This document shows, piece after piece, positions 15,883 to 24,861 of a stretch of 64,000 bases of DNA. The notes below the pieces were generated by a model. The model was not told the DNA's origin, did not search any database, and saw only the letters and a program-made list of their open reading frames with translations. Origin of the DNA: Staphylococcus kloosii (lineage in GTDB: Bacteria; Bacillota; Bacilli; Staphylococcales; Staphylococcaceae); NCBI RefSeq assembly GCF_003019255.1, contig NZ_CP027846.1:1736001-1800000 (forward strand), given 5' to 3'. Positions within the stretch are counted from its first letter, which is position 1. Each line of letters begins with the position of its first letter. The position numbers and the translations under genes are program-made.

Positions 15883-16580
15883 TGTCTTTTTTATCGTATC
15901 AAAACAAAAAATTTTTACGTTCTTATCATTATATTGCTCCGTCACTTTGTTATTTTATTTGGTTAATGATCAACTATATGTATCGTAATTTACCAATTTT
16001 ACCAAGTTATGCAATAAGCATGATTGTCTTAATGCCGATTATGACATGGATTACCATAGTCTGTTTTAACAAAGATTCAATAAATGAGCGTTATTTATTT
16101 CAAATTCATTTGTCTTCAAAAATAAAATATATACTGTTTAAAAGTATTTATTTGTTGCTATTTAGTTTAATATTTATCATTATTGCCATAATTTTACCAA
16201 TTATTTTAGGTTCATTTATACATAAGATTACTGTAACTATAATTGTAATTAGTTTTTTAGTACATATATGGGCAGCTGTCTTTGGTATTTTGATAGGTCT
16301 AATAGTCCAAAATTGGTTTTTAATGGGGAAAAAATATGCATGGCTCATAACTATTTTTATATTACTAATTACCATACTTAAAACTACATTAATAGAAAAA
16401 TTTTCTGCACTTAAATGGGTCTTATGGATTTTCCCACCCCTCAATAGCTTTATGACACAATTAAAGAATGGCACGTTAAATTTATTTGAACCACATTTTA
16501 TACTATTAAATATATATTGTTGTGTATATACTTTGATAGTAACCTTAATCATTGTATTCACTTATAGAAAGAACGGCTGA
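15876..16580 (+). CDS. ABC transporter permease (partner of the preceding ATPase)
   Basis: This 234-residue protein has six predicted hydrophobic helices (around residues 15-32, 42-62, 85-115, 120-145, 155-175 and 205-228) and little soluble sequence, which fits an ABC-2-type export permease. Start is ATG at 15876, overlapping the ATPase stop; an ATG two codons on is an alternative. Translational coupling and lack of other subunits suggest a two-component exporter working as a homodimer of each. No sequence motif reveals the substrate. Confidence 0.82.
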   Translation: MLMSFLSYQNKKFLRSYHYIAPSLCYFIWLMINYMYRNLPILPSYAISMIVLMPIMTWITIVCFNKDSINERYLFQIHLSSKIKYILFKSIYLLLFSLIFIIIAIILPIILGSFIHKITVTIIVISFLVHIWAAVFGILIGLIVQNWFLMGKKYAWLITIFILLITILKTTLIEKFSALKWVLWIFPPLNSFMTQLKNGTLNLFEPHFILLNIYCCVYTLIVTLIIVFTYRKNG

Positions 16581-16632
16581 AACAATTATTAATTAAACAG
16601 GAGTTTTAACACTGAAACATATAATTTGTAAA

Positions 16633-16736
16633 GATTTTGCTTCGTGCTGACGCCTGAGGGAATCGTATGAGTGAGAGACTACAGGCTCGAACCGTACTAT
16701 ACTAAATCAAGGCAAGCATGCACGACAAAATCGTAG
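16633..16736 (+). repeat. Dispersed palindromic repeat, copy 1
   Basis: A ~104-base non-coding element starts GATTTTGCTTCGTGCTGACG and ends GCACGACAAAATCGTAG. Its ends are inverted complements (GATTTTG..TCGTGC against GCACGACAAAATC), so it can fold into one long hairpin. The centre holds CGTATGAGTGAGAGACTACAGG. A related copy in the same orientation lies at 35785-35878. It carries no ORF and no target duplication that I can define. Confidence 0.8.
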
Positions 16737-16747
16737 ATTATAAAAAA

Positions 16748-16796
16748 TAACACCTCATTTTTACTAAATAAATCAGTAGAATGAGGTGTTACTTAA
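16748..16796. terminator. Bidirectional terminator
   Basis: A perfect 12-bp stem (TAACACCTCATT, 16748-16759, with 16780-16791) lies between the convergent ABC permease and the small membrane protein gene. On the minus strand it is followed by a T-rich tract (A-run at 16742-16747). Confidence 0.75.
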
Positions 16797-16841
16797 TTTG
16801 AGTTAAGAATTATGTCCAAACTCTTATTTCGAGAATAGATA

Positions 16842-17042
16842 TTATGAATTTGCAAATACAATAATTTCTATAATTGCTATGACTAAAAACACTACGAAAA
16901 TAATGCCATATACTTTTTTGTTAGAAGCTTTATTAGCATCATTAGTGCGTTTTTGAGACTTGTTTGGAGAAGCCGTTATTAACACAATGAATGAGTACAC
17001 GGCTATTAATACCGTTATACCGAATAGAATCCAAAAGCCCAT
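16842..17042 (-). CDS. Small membrane protein (66 residues), unknown function
   Basis: I cannot name this gene. The ATG at 17042 (protein MGFWILFGITV) is preferred over a longer frame because GGGAGGT lies eight bases upstream. The product has two transmembrane helices (residues ~2-22 and ~43-64) joined by a polar, Lys/Asn-rich loop (SPNKSQKRTNDANKASNKK). This hairpin topology is common among small staphylococcal membrane proteins of unknown role. It is a single-gene unit ending at the terminator at 16748-16796. Confidence 0.65.
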   Translation of the reverse strand: MGFWILFGITVLIAVYSFIVLITASPNKSQKRTNDANKASNKKVYGIIFVVFLVIAIIEIIVFANS

Positions 17043-17247
17043 GCTAAATACCTCCCTAGACTTATAAATGCTCAATTATAAGTTCTTATACTTTATTCAT
17101 AACTATATTTTAATACAATTATTCTATATAGCCAATTTGTTTATTAATATTTTTAAAAGAACTAAAATCAAAAACACTTGACCGTATAAATCAGCGTTAA
17201 AATGCGTTATAATAAAATGAAAACAATTGTATAGAGGTGTCTTATTA

Positions 17248-18060
17248 ATGAATGGTCTTAGAAGTGTTACTACAGGTACTAATGATTTACAAAAAACCAA
17301 AACATTATTTAGCGATATACTCGGACTTAGCGTAGAAGAAAAAAATGGCGCATTAAGATTTGGTGACGCTGAACTTAATTCGGGAACACGCATACATTTT
17401 GTAGAAATTCCTAACTATCATTGTACAAATAATCATATTGATAGTATTGGCTTACGTATACCTACTGATGAAGGTATTGCAGAATATCAATCAATATTAG
17501 ATAATGCAAACATTGACTATAGTGCTACGACAGATTTAAATGGACACCAATATTTTCAATTTAAAGACCATAATGGTCAATCATTTGAAATTTATTCAAA
17601 TGAGCATAATACGGGCACTCCACTTGGTATGCCGACATTTGACAGTGTTGTTAATCCTTTACACCAAATCCAAGGCTTAGGACCTGTTATAGTAAAAGTA
17701 AACGAGCTTGTTTTAACACAATCTATTCTAACTAAAGTTTTCAGTCTAGAACATTTTGCTGAATATTTACCTTATGACGATGCACCACAAAAGATTCAAG
17801 TCTTTAAAATTGGTGATGGTGGCTTAGGTGGGGAATTGCACATATATTCAGCCGAAGATGATGTTAAAATGCCGGAACACGGTATAGTAGAACAAGTAGA
17901 ATTTGCAACTGAGTCGCCAGAAATATACCAAAATGCAGTTCAACAATTAGAAATAATTGGTATTCCGTATCAAACTCTAGATCAAGGCGAATCAAAATCT
18001 TTAAGAATATCAGAAAATAGCGGTATTACATTTATCTTAACGCTAGAAAACATTAAATAA
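17248..18060 (+). CDS. VOC (glyoxalase/dioxygenase fold) protein with two VOC modules
   Basis: This is a 270-residue protein with tandem vicinal-oxygen-chelate modules. The first (residues ~3-115) opens with LRSVTTGTNDLQKTKTLF and contains GHQYFQFKDHNGQSFE; the second (from ~140) opens with GLGPVIVKVNELVLTQ and ends FILTLEN. Relatives include glyoxalase, extradiol dioxygenase and thiol-quinone-responsive MhqO-type proteins; the exact reaction cannot be called because metal ligands are not obvious in both modules. The start is ATG 17248 with AGAGGTG upstream, not the TTG at 17227. The DUF6501-like gene follows after 16 bases and is probably co-transcribed. Confidence 0.82.
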   Translation: MNGLRSVTTGTNDLQKTKTLFSDILGLSVEEKNGALRFGDAELNSGTRIHFVEIPNYHCTNNHIDSIGLRIPTDEGIAEYQSILDNANIDYSATTDLNGHQYFQFKDHNGQSFEIYSNEHNTGTPLGMPTFDSVVNPLHQIQGLGPVIVKVNELVLTQSILTKVFSLEHFAEYLPYDDAPQKIQVFKIGDGGLGGELHIYSAEDDVKMPEHGIVEQVEFATESPEIYQNAVQQLEIIGIPYQTLDQGESKSLRISENSGITFILTLENIK

Positions 18061-18076
18061 TGAAAGGAACTTTTTT

Positions 18077-18280
18077 ATGTTACATGAAACTTGGAAAGAC
18101 AATACACCATTAAAAACTGTAGAGGTTGTTCATACTGATGCACAAAAATTTAAAGTTTCTAATATGTTAACTATCGGTAAACAATACGATGTAATCAATG
18201 AAACAGAAGAATATTATCAAATCGTTGATAATTCAGGTCTTGTCGGTGGTTATTACAAAGAATATTTTAAAGAAGTGTAA
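18077..18280 (+). CDS. Small conserved protein, probably DUF6501
   Basis: This 67-residue acidic, soluble protein (starting LHETWKDNTPLKTV, ending GGYYKEYFKEV) resembles from memory the DUF6501 family found across Staphylococcus and Bacillus, with the conserved middle VHTDAQKFKVSN and the ending IVDNSG.VGG.YKEYF. No function is established. An AAAGGAAC ribosome-binding site precedes the ATG. It is followed by a terminator, closing the transcript that begins with the VOC gene. Confidence 0.72.
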   Translation: MLHETWKDNTPLKTVEVVHTDAQKFKVSNMLTIGKQYDVINETEEYYQIVDNSGLVGGYYKEYFKEV

Positions 18281-18310
18281 TCTCAACACTATCAATTTAT
18301 AAATTTATAC

Positions 18311-18355
18311 AGACTAGGGCAGAACATTCATGTATTTGCCCCAGTCTATTTTTAA
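18311..18355 (+). terminator. Terminator behind the VOC/DUF6501 transcript
   Basis: A stem AGACTAGGGCA (18311-18321) pairs with TGCCCCAGTCT (18337-18347) with one mismatch and is followed by ATTTTTAATTTTT. Confidence 0.8.
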
Positions 18356-18388
18356 TTTTTAAAGCTATTTAAGAAAGGAAGGAACAAC

Positions 18389-19180
18389 ATGACAAATATG
18401 CAATATATCAATGCAGACGAAAGTGTATATAACGACGCATTATCATTATTGAAATTAAATAAAAATTTATTATTAAAAGGACCAACTGGTTCTGGTAAAA
18501 CAAAATTAGCCGAAACATTAAGTGAAACGTTAGAACAACCAATGTATCAAGTGAATTGTTCCGTTGACTTAGATGCTGAAAGTTTATTAGGTTTCAAAAC
18601 GATTAAGACAAACGATGACGGCCAACAAGAAATTGTGTTTATTGATGGACCAGTAATTAAAGCGATGAAGGAAGGTCATATCTTATATATAGATGAAATC
18701 AACATGGCTAAACCTGAAACTTTGCCCGTATTAAACGGAGTATTAGATTATCGTCGTAAATTAACAAACCCATTTACTGGTGAAGTGATTAATGCAGCGC
18801 CTGGTTTTAATGTAATAGCAGCTATAAACGAAGGTTATATTGGTACATTGCCAATGAACGAAGCATTAAAAAACCGCTTTGTAGTTATTCAAGTTGATTA
18901 TATTGATGGTAATATTTTAGGTGATGTCATTAGACAACAAAGTCAATTACAAGACGAAAAATTGATTACTCAAATCATAAAATTCAATGAAGATTTACGT
19001 ACGATGACAAAGCAAGGCCAAATATCTGAAGAGGCTGCGAGTATTAGAGCTTTAATTGATTTAAGTGATTTGGCAACGGTTATGCCTATCGAAAGAGCAA
19101 TTAAACGTACAATAATAGATAAATTAGAAGATGAACGTGAACAACAAGCTATTATCAATGCGGTAGAATTAAATTTTTAG
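18389..19180 (+). CDS. MoxR-type AAA+ ATPase (NorQ/CbbQ-like)
   Basis: This is a 263-residue AAA+ ATPase of the MoxR branch. Walker A is KGPTGSGKTKLAE (residues ~31-43), Walker B is ILYIDEINMAKPE (~95-107), sensor and arginine-finger regions include AAINEGYIG and LKNRFVVI. Such ATPases pair with a VWA-domain protein to insert metal cofactors or remodel target enzymes (NorQ/NorD, CbbQ/CbbO). The VWA partner follows after 12 bases. No nitric-oxide reductase, RuBisCO or methanol dehydrogenase gene is nearby, so the client is unknown. Ribosome-binding site GAAAGGAAGG precedes the ATG. Confidence 0.88.
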   Translation: MTNMQYINADESVYNDALSLLKLNKNLLLKGPTGSGKTKLAETLSETLEQPMYQVNCSVDLDAESLLGFKTIKTNDDGQQEIVFIDGPVIKAMKEGHILYIDEINMAKPETLPVLNGVLDYRRKLTNPFTGEVINAAPGFNVIAAINEGYIGTLPMNEALKNRFVVIQVDYIDGNILGDVIRQQSQLQDEKLITQIIKFNEDLRTMTKQGQISEEAASIRALIDLSDLATVMPIERAIKRTIIDKLEDEREQQAIINAVELNF

Positions 19181-19192
19181 TGAGGGATAAAT

Positions 19193-21079
19193 ATGAGCGA
19201 GCGTTTTATTAAATTTAATGATGAACAATTAGACGCAAAGCAAGTCATGATGCTACAAGACTTAGCACGTTTACTACTTAAAAGTGAACAAACGCAAGTT
19301 AAAATACAAAAGTTCCCTTATTATGATCCACAAAATGACACGCTAATTACGAGTTCATTTTGGTCGCATCGACCTAAACAAATTGAAACTACAGGCTTAA
19401 AAACTGACGTCATATTAGCGGCATATGGTTATAAGCTGATGGATATAGACGTAGTAAATGATGTCATCCGTGATACAAACTTTACTCACACTAAATTTTA
19501 TCAGCAATTATTTAAATTGTTAGAAGATAAACGTGTGATAAGTGAAATAGTGAAACAACGGCCTACTACAGAAAAAGCATTGTCATTAAGAAATGAGATT
19601 CGTACAAATTATATAAAGTCTCAAATCAATGTCTATAAAACAAAAACAACTTATACCGATTTGTTATTTTTAAATCTAACTTATTCAATACTTACGGAGA
19701 ATTTTTATGATGTTCCTCAAATACATCCTTCTATAGATGATATTTTATTAAATATGTATCAATACTTGCCTAATGTATTTAATTGTGAAAGCTCTGAAGA
19801 TAATCAATTTTTAGCACAGCGTATTATGTTTCAAATCGATGATATTTTAAAAGAAGATATGTTAAATGAATATTATCATCTACCTAAACAAGTATATGCG
19901 GCAATGGAAACGATGACTTTCGATGAGTTGAAAAGAACTGATGCGAGTAAAGTAGATGGAAATAATAATGAGAGCGATGAAGAACCTGAAAGTGAAGAAA
20001 TTGAAAACAAAGCAGCAGATAGTCAATCTTCAGGTGGTGCTTATTTAGAAATGGAGCTGCACGAAGGTGAAAATAGCGACACTGCAAGCGACAATGACAC
20101 CGATCGTGAAGGTGATGCTAGTGATGATATGACAGATATGCAAACCAAAAAGGGTAAAGGTACAAATAACACTATAGATAATTCAGAAGGAAGTGCTTTA
20201 GGTGCTAAGAGTCCATTTGCTTTAACTGGTATTAATGAGAACGTTGAGATTGATTGGCGTGTCCCAGATATTAGACCAGAATACGTAAAAACTTATCATG
20301 ATGTAGAACAATCAGTGGGTATTGAGACAAAAGATTTAATTCAAATTATCAAAAAAGCGATTGATCGTGAATATACTGATGAGCGAAACAACCTGACTAA
20401 AGGACGATTACAAAAGAATTTATTAAATTGGTTTGTCGATGATCAATATAAATTATTTTATAAGAAACAAGATTTAAGTCAGACATTTGATGCTACATTC
20501 ACATTACTCGTTGATGCGTCCGCAAGTATGCAAGATAAAATGGAAGAAACGAAAAAAGGCGTCGTATTATTTCATGAAACATTAAAAGCATTGAATGTAA
20601 AACATGAAATATTAGCATTTAATGAAGATGCTTTTGAAGCTGATGATAGAAACCAACCAAATATTATCGATGAAATCATTCATTACGATAAGTCTACTTA
20701 TGTTAATGATGGACCTAGAATTATGGCTCTAGAACCCCAAGACGATAATAGGGATGGCGTCGCAATTAGAATTGGGAGTGAGCGATTACTACAACGTTCA
20801 CACAAGCAGAAATTTTTAATCGTCTTTTCTGATGGTGAACCTTCTGCATACAATTATAGCCAAGATGGTATTCTTGATACTTATGAAGCTGTTGAAACAG
20901 CTAGAAAACTGGGCATTGAAGTCTTTAACGTCTTTTTAAGTCAAGACCCAATTACAGAAGATATAGAACAAACTATCCATAACATTTATGGTCAATATTC
21001 TATCTTTGTGGAAGGGGTAGAACACCTGCCTAGTCACCTTTCACCGTTACTTAAAAAATTATTATTAAAATCATTTTAA
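19193..21079 (+). CDS. VWA-domain protein (NorD/CobT-like), partner of the MoxR ATPase
   Basis: This is a 628-residue protein. The N-terminal ~240 residues are a helical domain. A highly acidic low-complexity linker follows (~245-325, rich in Glu/Asp/Ser). The C-terminal von Willebrand factor A domain (from ~430) has the MIDAS motif LLVDASASMQD, a Thr-containing loop (DKSTY) and IVFSDGEPSAYNY. It resembles the VWA part of CobT and NorD, which bind AAA+ chaperones and recruit the client. Direct linkage to the ATPase gene supports a two-part chaperone. Annotation as cobalamin biosynthesis CobT would be misleading because no cob genes are present. Confidence 0.85.
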   Translation: MSERFIKFNDEQLDAKQVMMLQDLARLLLKSEQTQVKIQKFPYYDPQNDTLITSSFWSHRPKQIETTGLKTDVILAAYGYKLMDIDVVNDVIRDTNFTHTKFYQQLFKLLEDKRVISEIVKQRPTTEKALSLRNEIRTNYIKSQINVYKTKTTYTDLLFLNLTYSILTENFYDVPQIHPSIDDILLNMYQYLPNVFNCESSEDNQFLAQRIMFQIDDILKEDMLNEYYHLPKQVYAAMETMTFDELKRTDASKVDGNNNESDEEPESEEIENKAADSQSSGGAYLEMELHEGENSDTASDNDTDREGDASDDMTDMQTKKGKGTNNTIDNSEGSALGAKSPFALTGINENVEIDWRVPDIRPEYVKTYHDVEQSVGIETKDLIQIIKKAIDREYTDERNNLTKGRLQKNLLNWFVDDQYKLFYKKQDLSQTFDATFTLLVDASASMQDKMEETKKGVVLFHETLKALNVKHEILAFNEDAFEADDRNQPNIIDEIIHYDKSTYVNDGPRIMALEPQDDNRDGVAIRIGSERLLQRSHKQKFLIVFSDGEPSAYNYSQDGILDTYEAVETARKLGIEVFNVFLSQDPITEDIEQTIHNIYGQYSIFVEGVEHLPSHLSPLLKKLLLKSF

Positions 21080-21100
21080 ACATATCTACTTATAATTTAA

Positions 21101-21115
21101 AATATTCTGAAAGTT
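21101..21115. promoter_or_regulatory. Probable CodY box upstream of brnQ
   Basis: AATATTCTGAAAGTT matches the CodY consensus AATTTTCWGAAAATT at 13 of 15 positions and lies 75 bases before the brnQ start. Branched-chain amino acid uptake is a classical CodY target, so repression by CodY under isoleucine/GTP-rich conditions is likely. Confidence 0.6.
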
Positions 21116-21189
21116 ATATAGACTAAATGTCTACAACCATGATAGAATAATGAATATTATATTTTTGGTAAACTGAAGGAGTATTAATT

Positions 21190-22533
21190 ATGAACAAAAA
21201 TACATGGATAATAGGTTTCACGTTATTTGCAATGTTTTTTGGTGCGGGTAACCTTATTTTCCCCCCAAACCTAGGTTTGGATAGCGGTCATTACTTTTGG
21301 CCATCAATTTTAGCATTTTCACTAACTGGTATTGGTTTACCACTATTGGGAGTAATCATTGGAGCTGTAGATAAGCAAGGTTATATCGGCTCTTTAAATA
21401 AAATATCACCTAAATTTTCTGTTATCTTTTTAATTGTCATTTATTTAACAATTGGACCGTTATTTGCAATACCACGTACTGCATCAACGTCTTTTGAAAT
21501 GACAATTACACCGATCGCACATACAAGTAGTAATCTAGCATTATTTATTTTCACTGCTATTTATTTCTTAGTCGTTTTATATTTATGTATCAATCCTAAT
21601 AAAATGGTTGACCGAGTTGGTTCATTATTAACACCAATACTATTACTAACTATTTTAGCGATGATTATTAAAGGCTTTGTTGATTTCGGTGGAAATGGTC
21701 CAAGTAAACCAGCTGAAGCTTATACTTCAAATCTTGCAGGATTCTCACAAGGTTTTACAAATGGTTATTTAACGATGGATGCTATAGCTGCTATCGCATT
21801 CTCAATGATCGTTGTAAATGCTGTAAAAGCAACAGGTGTTACGCACGCTAACAAAATTTTAAAACAAACTGTTATGGCTGGTGTTATCGCTGCCGTTGCA
21901 TTACTATTTATTTATATCTCACTTGGTTTCATTGGTAACCATATGGATGTATCTCAAGCTAAATTAGACAGCTTGGCTGCTAAAGACCAAAACGTCGGTA
22001 CATACTTATTAACTACAATTGCAGGCGTAGGTTACGGTGTATTTGGTAAATATTTATTAGGTATTATTGTTGCACTTGCTTGTTTAACTACAGCATGTGG
22101 ATTGATTGTATCAGTATCTGAATACTTCAATCGAATTTTCCCAAAAATTCCATACAAAGCTTATGTAATTATTTTTACAATCATTAGTTTTATATTAGCA
22201 AACCAAGGATTGAATTCAGTAATTAAGATGTCAGTACCAGTATTGAGCGTTGTTTATCCGATTGCCATTACTTCTGTACTTTTAATCTTACTTGCTCGAC
22301 TATTCCCAACAAAACCCATCGCTCAACGTATACCAGTTGCAGTGGTAACAATTGTAGCTATATTAAGCATAATAGACAGCCAAGGTTGGATTAAAATAGG
22401 CTTTATCCAAGCATTGCCTCTTAAACAATATTCATTAGAATGGTTCCCAGTAGCCGTAGTATTTACAATTATTGGTTATATTGTTGCTGTATTTGTTAAA
22501 AATGAAAAACAAATCGTTTACGAAAAAGAATAA
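21190..22533 (+). CDS. brnQ: Branched-chain amino acid transport carrier BrnQ
   Basis: BrnQ is a cation-coupled importer of leucine, isoleucine and valine. The 447-residue product has about 12 transmembrane helices and the family start NKNTWIIGFTLFAMFFGAGNLIFPP, with LGLDSGHYFWP and GPLFAIPRTASTSFE following, all hallmarks of the LIVCS family. Ribosome-binding site GAAGGAG precedes the ATG. A CodY-like box lies in the short upstream region. A strong terminator ends this single-gene unit. Staphylococci often have several BrnQ paralogues, and which one this is cannot be decided here. Confidence 0.95.
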   Translation: MNKNTWIIGFTLFAMFFGAGNLIFPPNLGLDSGHYFWPSILAFSLTGIGLPLLGVIIGAVDKQGYIGSLNKISPKFSVIFLIVIYLTIGPLFAIPRTASTSFEMTITPIAHTSSNLALFIFTAIYFLVVLYLCINPNKMVDRVGSLLTPILLLTILAMIIKGFVDFGGNGPSKPAEAYTSNLAGFSQGFTNGYLTMDAIAAIAFSMIVVNAVKATGVTHANKILKQTVMAGVIAAVALLFIYISLGFIGNHMDVSQAKLDSLAAKDQNVGTYLLTTIAGVGYGVFGKYLLGIIVALACLTTACGLIVSVSEYFNRIFPKIPYKAYVIIFTIISFILANQGLNSVIKMSVPVLSVVYPIAITSVLLILLARLFPTKPIAQRIPVAVVTIVAILSIIDSQGWIKIGFIQALPLKQYSLEWFPVAVVFTIIGYIVAVFVKNEKQIVYEKE

Positions 22534-22560
22534 TGTAATATGCTTTTATATAACAAACTA

Positions 22561-22598
22561 AGAGAGTTAAGCCATATTATGGTTTAACTCTCTTTTTT
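22561..22598 (+). terminator. Terminator of brnQ
   Basis: A 14-bp stem (AGAGAGTTAAGCCA at 22561-22574 with 22580-22593, one G-U/A mismatch position) with loop TATTA is followed by a T-run. Confidence 0.9.
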
Positions 22599-22717
22599 AT
22601 AATTGTATTTAATTAATTGACATGTAACGTAAGGGGAGAGTGAGTTAAAAAATAAATTATAGTCGCACAATATTGAATAATTTGTTAAGATTGCAAACCA
22701 AAATTAATTACCACATT

Positions 22718-22755
22718 AAAAAGCCATTCGAAAATATAAATATCGAATGGCTTTT
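22718..22755. terminator. Bidirectional terminator at the end of telA
   Basis: AAAAGCCATTCGA (22718-22730) pairs with TCGAATGGCTTTT (22743-22755). A and T runs on the two sides allow use in both directions, mainly for the minus-strand xpaC-telA transcript. Confidence 0.85.
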
Positions 22756-22769
22756 ATATTGCTAATATA

Positions 22770-23912
22770 TTATTGCTGTTTATTATCTTTTAAGTCTAAC
22801 AACTGTTGTTTTAATTCGCCTTCAAGTTCAGATAGTTCACCTTCAGCTTGTTGGCGTTTTTGACGTCCTTGTTTTTGAATTTGTAAAGTTTGTTCAATTG
22901 TTTCTATAATGTCGCTTTGCGTTGTTTTTAATGTTTCAATATCTACCACGCCACGTTCATTTTCTGTAGCAGTGTCTACAGCGTTTTGTTTAAGCAATGA
23001 GGAGTTCTTAAGTAATAAATCATTCGTAGTATCAGTAACAGCTTTTTGAGCCGATACAGCGTTTCTCTGACGCATGAGTGTTAAAGCGATAGACATTTGA
23101 TTTTTCCATAAAGGGATACTCGTTAATATTGAACTTTGAATTTTTTCTGCCAGTGCTTGGTTCACATTTTGAATCATACGAATTTGTGGTGCGGTTTGGA
23201 GCGCAATTTGGCGCGATAGTTGTAAATCATATATACGTTTATCAAGTCGTTCGACAAATTGACTCAAATCAGCTGCTTCTTGAACATCCATTTGATTCGT
23301 AGATTGCTTTGCTTTTTCTTGTAATTTTGGTAAATCATGCTGTTCAATTGCATGCTTTTTCTGTTTTGCTGCTTCAATATATAAGGTTAAATCATCAAAA
23401 TAGTCTTTGTTTTGATTATATAATTCGTCTAACATCTCAATATCTTTTTTAAGATTACCTTTATGCTTATCTAATTCAATTGAAATACGATCTATTTGTG
23501 AGCCCACAGACTGCATTTTTGAAAAGACTTCGTTTATAGACGCTTTTGTTCTTTTAAAAATTCGTTTTAATTTGGATTGATTTTCAGGATTCAATTCATC
23601 AGGGTTCACTGATTTCAATTTAGACATTAAACTATCTAATGTATCACCTACAGGCCCTACGTCAGAAGTTCGCACATCGTTTAATATACGATGTGAAAAC
23701 TGTGACATATTGGATTGCGCTTCCGTTCCAAAATTTAATAATGCGTCATTATCCATAGGCGTAATCGATTGGCTTAACTTTTGAATTTTCTGTTGTTCTA
23801 CTTGAGAAAATTGTTGTTGTTTACTAGTGAGGATTTCATGTTCATTAGTTGTTTGCTCATCGATATATGAGTCAAACGGATGAGCATTAATATAATCTTG
23901 TTCTCTAGACAT
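22770..23912 (-). CDS. telA: TelA-family protein (toxic anion/tellurite resistance)
   Basis: This 380-residue soluble protein belongs to the TelA/KlaA family. It is rich in long amphipathic and coiled-coil helices (for example residues ~100-200 and ~330-378), and it contains family segments such as GPVGDTLDSLMSKL and MIQNVNQALAEKIQSSILTSIPLWKNQ. Members are linked to resistance to tellurite, cell-wall antibiotics and nisin, but the molecular activity is unknown. ATG follows a GGAGCG site. It is the second gene of an operon with the XpaC-like gene, 37 bases downstream of it. Confidence 0.88.
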   Translation of the reverse strand: MSREQDYINAHPFDSYIDEQTTNEHEILTSKQQQFSQVEQQKIQKLSQSITPMDNDALLNFGTEAQSNMSQFSHRILNDVRTSDVGPVGDTLDSLMSKLKSVNPDELNPENQSKLKRIFKRTKASINEVFSKMQSVGSQIDRISIELDKHKGNLKKDIEMLDELYNQNKDYFDDLTLYIEAAKQKKHAIEQHDLPKLQEKAKQSTNQMDVQEAADLSQFVERLDKRIYDLQLSRQIALQTAPQIRMIQNVNQALAEKIQSSILTSIPLWKNQMSIALTLMRQRNAVSAQKAVTDTTNDLLLKNSSLLKQNAVDTATENERGVVDIETLKTTQSDIIETIEQTLQIQKQGRQKRQQAEGELSELEGELKQQLLDLKDNKQQ

Positions 23913-23949
23913 AATAGTTCGCTCCGTTTCTAAATATTACAGTCATTAA

Positions 23950-24570
23950 TTATTTGCGTCTTTTTTGTTCCATTTTATTTAATTCCATCTCTATATCTAA
24001 CTTTTGATAATCATCTTCATTAATTCTTTTCAAATCTGCTATCAATGTACGATTAACTTCATCCAATGTGATACGTGTTTGTTCGAGTTTTTGCTTTTCT
24101 TCCTGTGATTTTTTAGGAGATTTAGATAGTCTTGTATAAGATTCTATTAAGTTTAAAGCATTATCTATATGAGAGTAAAAGAAACTTTCTACCAAGAAGA
24201 ATTTTGCTGGTTGTTGTTTGACAGCAAAATAAATTGCTCTCGAGATGCGATATATATCACTGACTTGTCGGAAGTCTTTAATAGATCTTACGTTAATAAA
24301 AACCTTTAATATACGTCTAATTTTATCCTGTGCATGGTTTAGTTGATTATTGACATAATGATAATCTCTGCGAGACAACCCAATTTCATGCAAGTATTTT
24401 CTAGAAGAGATGCGTTGGGTAGGGAAATAAATCCCAAAGAAAGCAGCAATTGAAATTAACAAGTCAAAAATAAATTGTATATCTAGAGCAAAGATACAAA
24501 CAAACCATACAATAACAGCAATCGGAAAAGCGACAACAGTCCCCAAGACACGAGAAATATTGTATCTCAA
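23950..24570 (-). CDS. xpaC: XpaC-like membrane protein (5-bromo-4-chloroindolyl phosphate hydrolysis family)
   Basis: This 206-residue protein has two adjacent N-terminal transmembrane helices (residues ~8-28 and ~30-48) followed by a Lys/Glu-rich helical cytoplasmic domain. XpaC proteins are consistently encoded beside TelA and may work with it at the membrane. The start is TTG at 24570 (protein MRYNISRV), supported by AAGGAAG upstream; there is no in-frame ATG in the right place. Despite the family name, true phosphatase activity is not evident from sequence. Confidence 0.82.
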   Translation of the reverse strand: MRYNISRVLGTVVAFPIAVIVWFVCIFALDIQFIFDLLISIAAFFGIYFPTQRISSRKYLHEIGLSRRDYHYVNNQLNHAQDKIRRILKVFINVRSIKDFRQVSDIYRISRAIYFAVKQQPAKFFLVESFFYSHIDNALNLIESYTRLSKSPKKSQEEKQKLEQTRITLDEVNRTLIADLKRINEDDYQKLDIEMELNKMEQKRRK

Positions 24571-24591
24571 ATTTCATCTTCCTTTTTAATT

Positions 24592-24861
24592 TTATATTGT
24601 TTTAAATTTTTTCAAATCATGATCTATATCTAAGTCTTCAATGTTGTAGTCATCAACTTGGGAAGAAGGGGAAGCACCTTTAATTACAGCTTCTGTAAAT
24701 GCTGCAATATCTTCCTCATCGCCTTGAGCATAGATGTCTACAAAATCTTCGACATTTTGAACTGTACCGGTAATATTATATTTTAGTGCTATTCGTTCTG
24801 TATAAAAACGAAAACCAACACCTTGTACTATCCCAAATACTTCAATGTGTTTACGTTGCAT
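24592..24861 (-). CDS. acyP: Acylphosphatase
   Basis: This is an 89-residue acylphosphatase, which hydrolyses carboxyl-phosphate bonds such as those in 1,3-bisphosphoglycerate and acetyl phosphate. The N-terminal phosphate loop VQGVGFRFYTER carries the catalytic Arg, and the following GTVQNVEDFVDI carries the catalytic Asn. Length and the ferredoxin-like strand pattern are normal. ATG follows AAGAGGTG. It lies 21 bases upstream of xpaC and may head the same minus-strand transcript. No regulatory signal stands out in the ~280 bases upstream. Confidence 0.93.
   Translation of the reverse strand: MQRKHIEVFGIVQGVGFRFYTERIALKYNITGTVQNVEDFVDIYAQGDEEDIAAFTEAVIKGASPSSQVDDYNIEDLDIDHDLKKFKTI

Noticed and set aside
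16148..16561. 137-codon frame opposite the ABC permease
   Set aside because: It is the complement of a gene with good start, coupling to its ATPase and membrane-protein composition.
19193..21079. VWA protein as a cobalamin biosynthesis CobT subunit
   Set aside because: Only the VWA part is similar and no cobalamin genes are present; a MoxR/VWA chaperone fits better.
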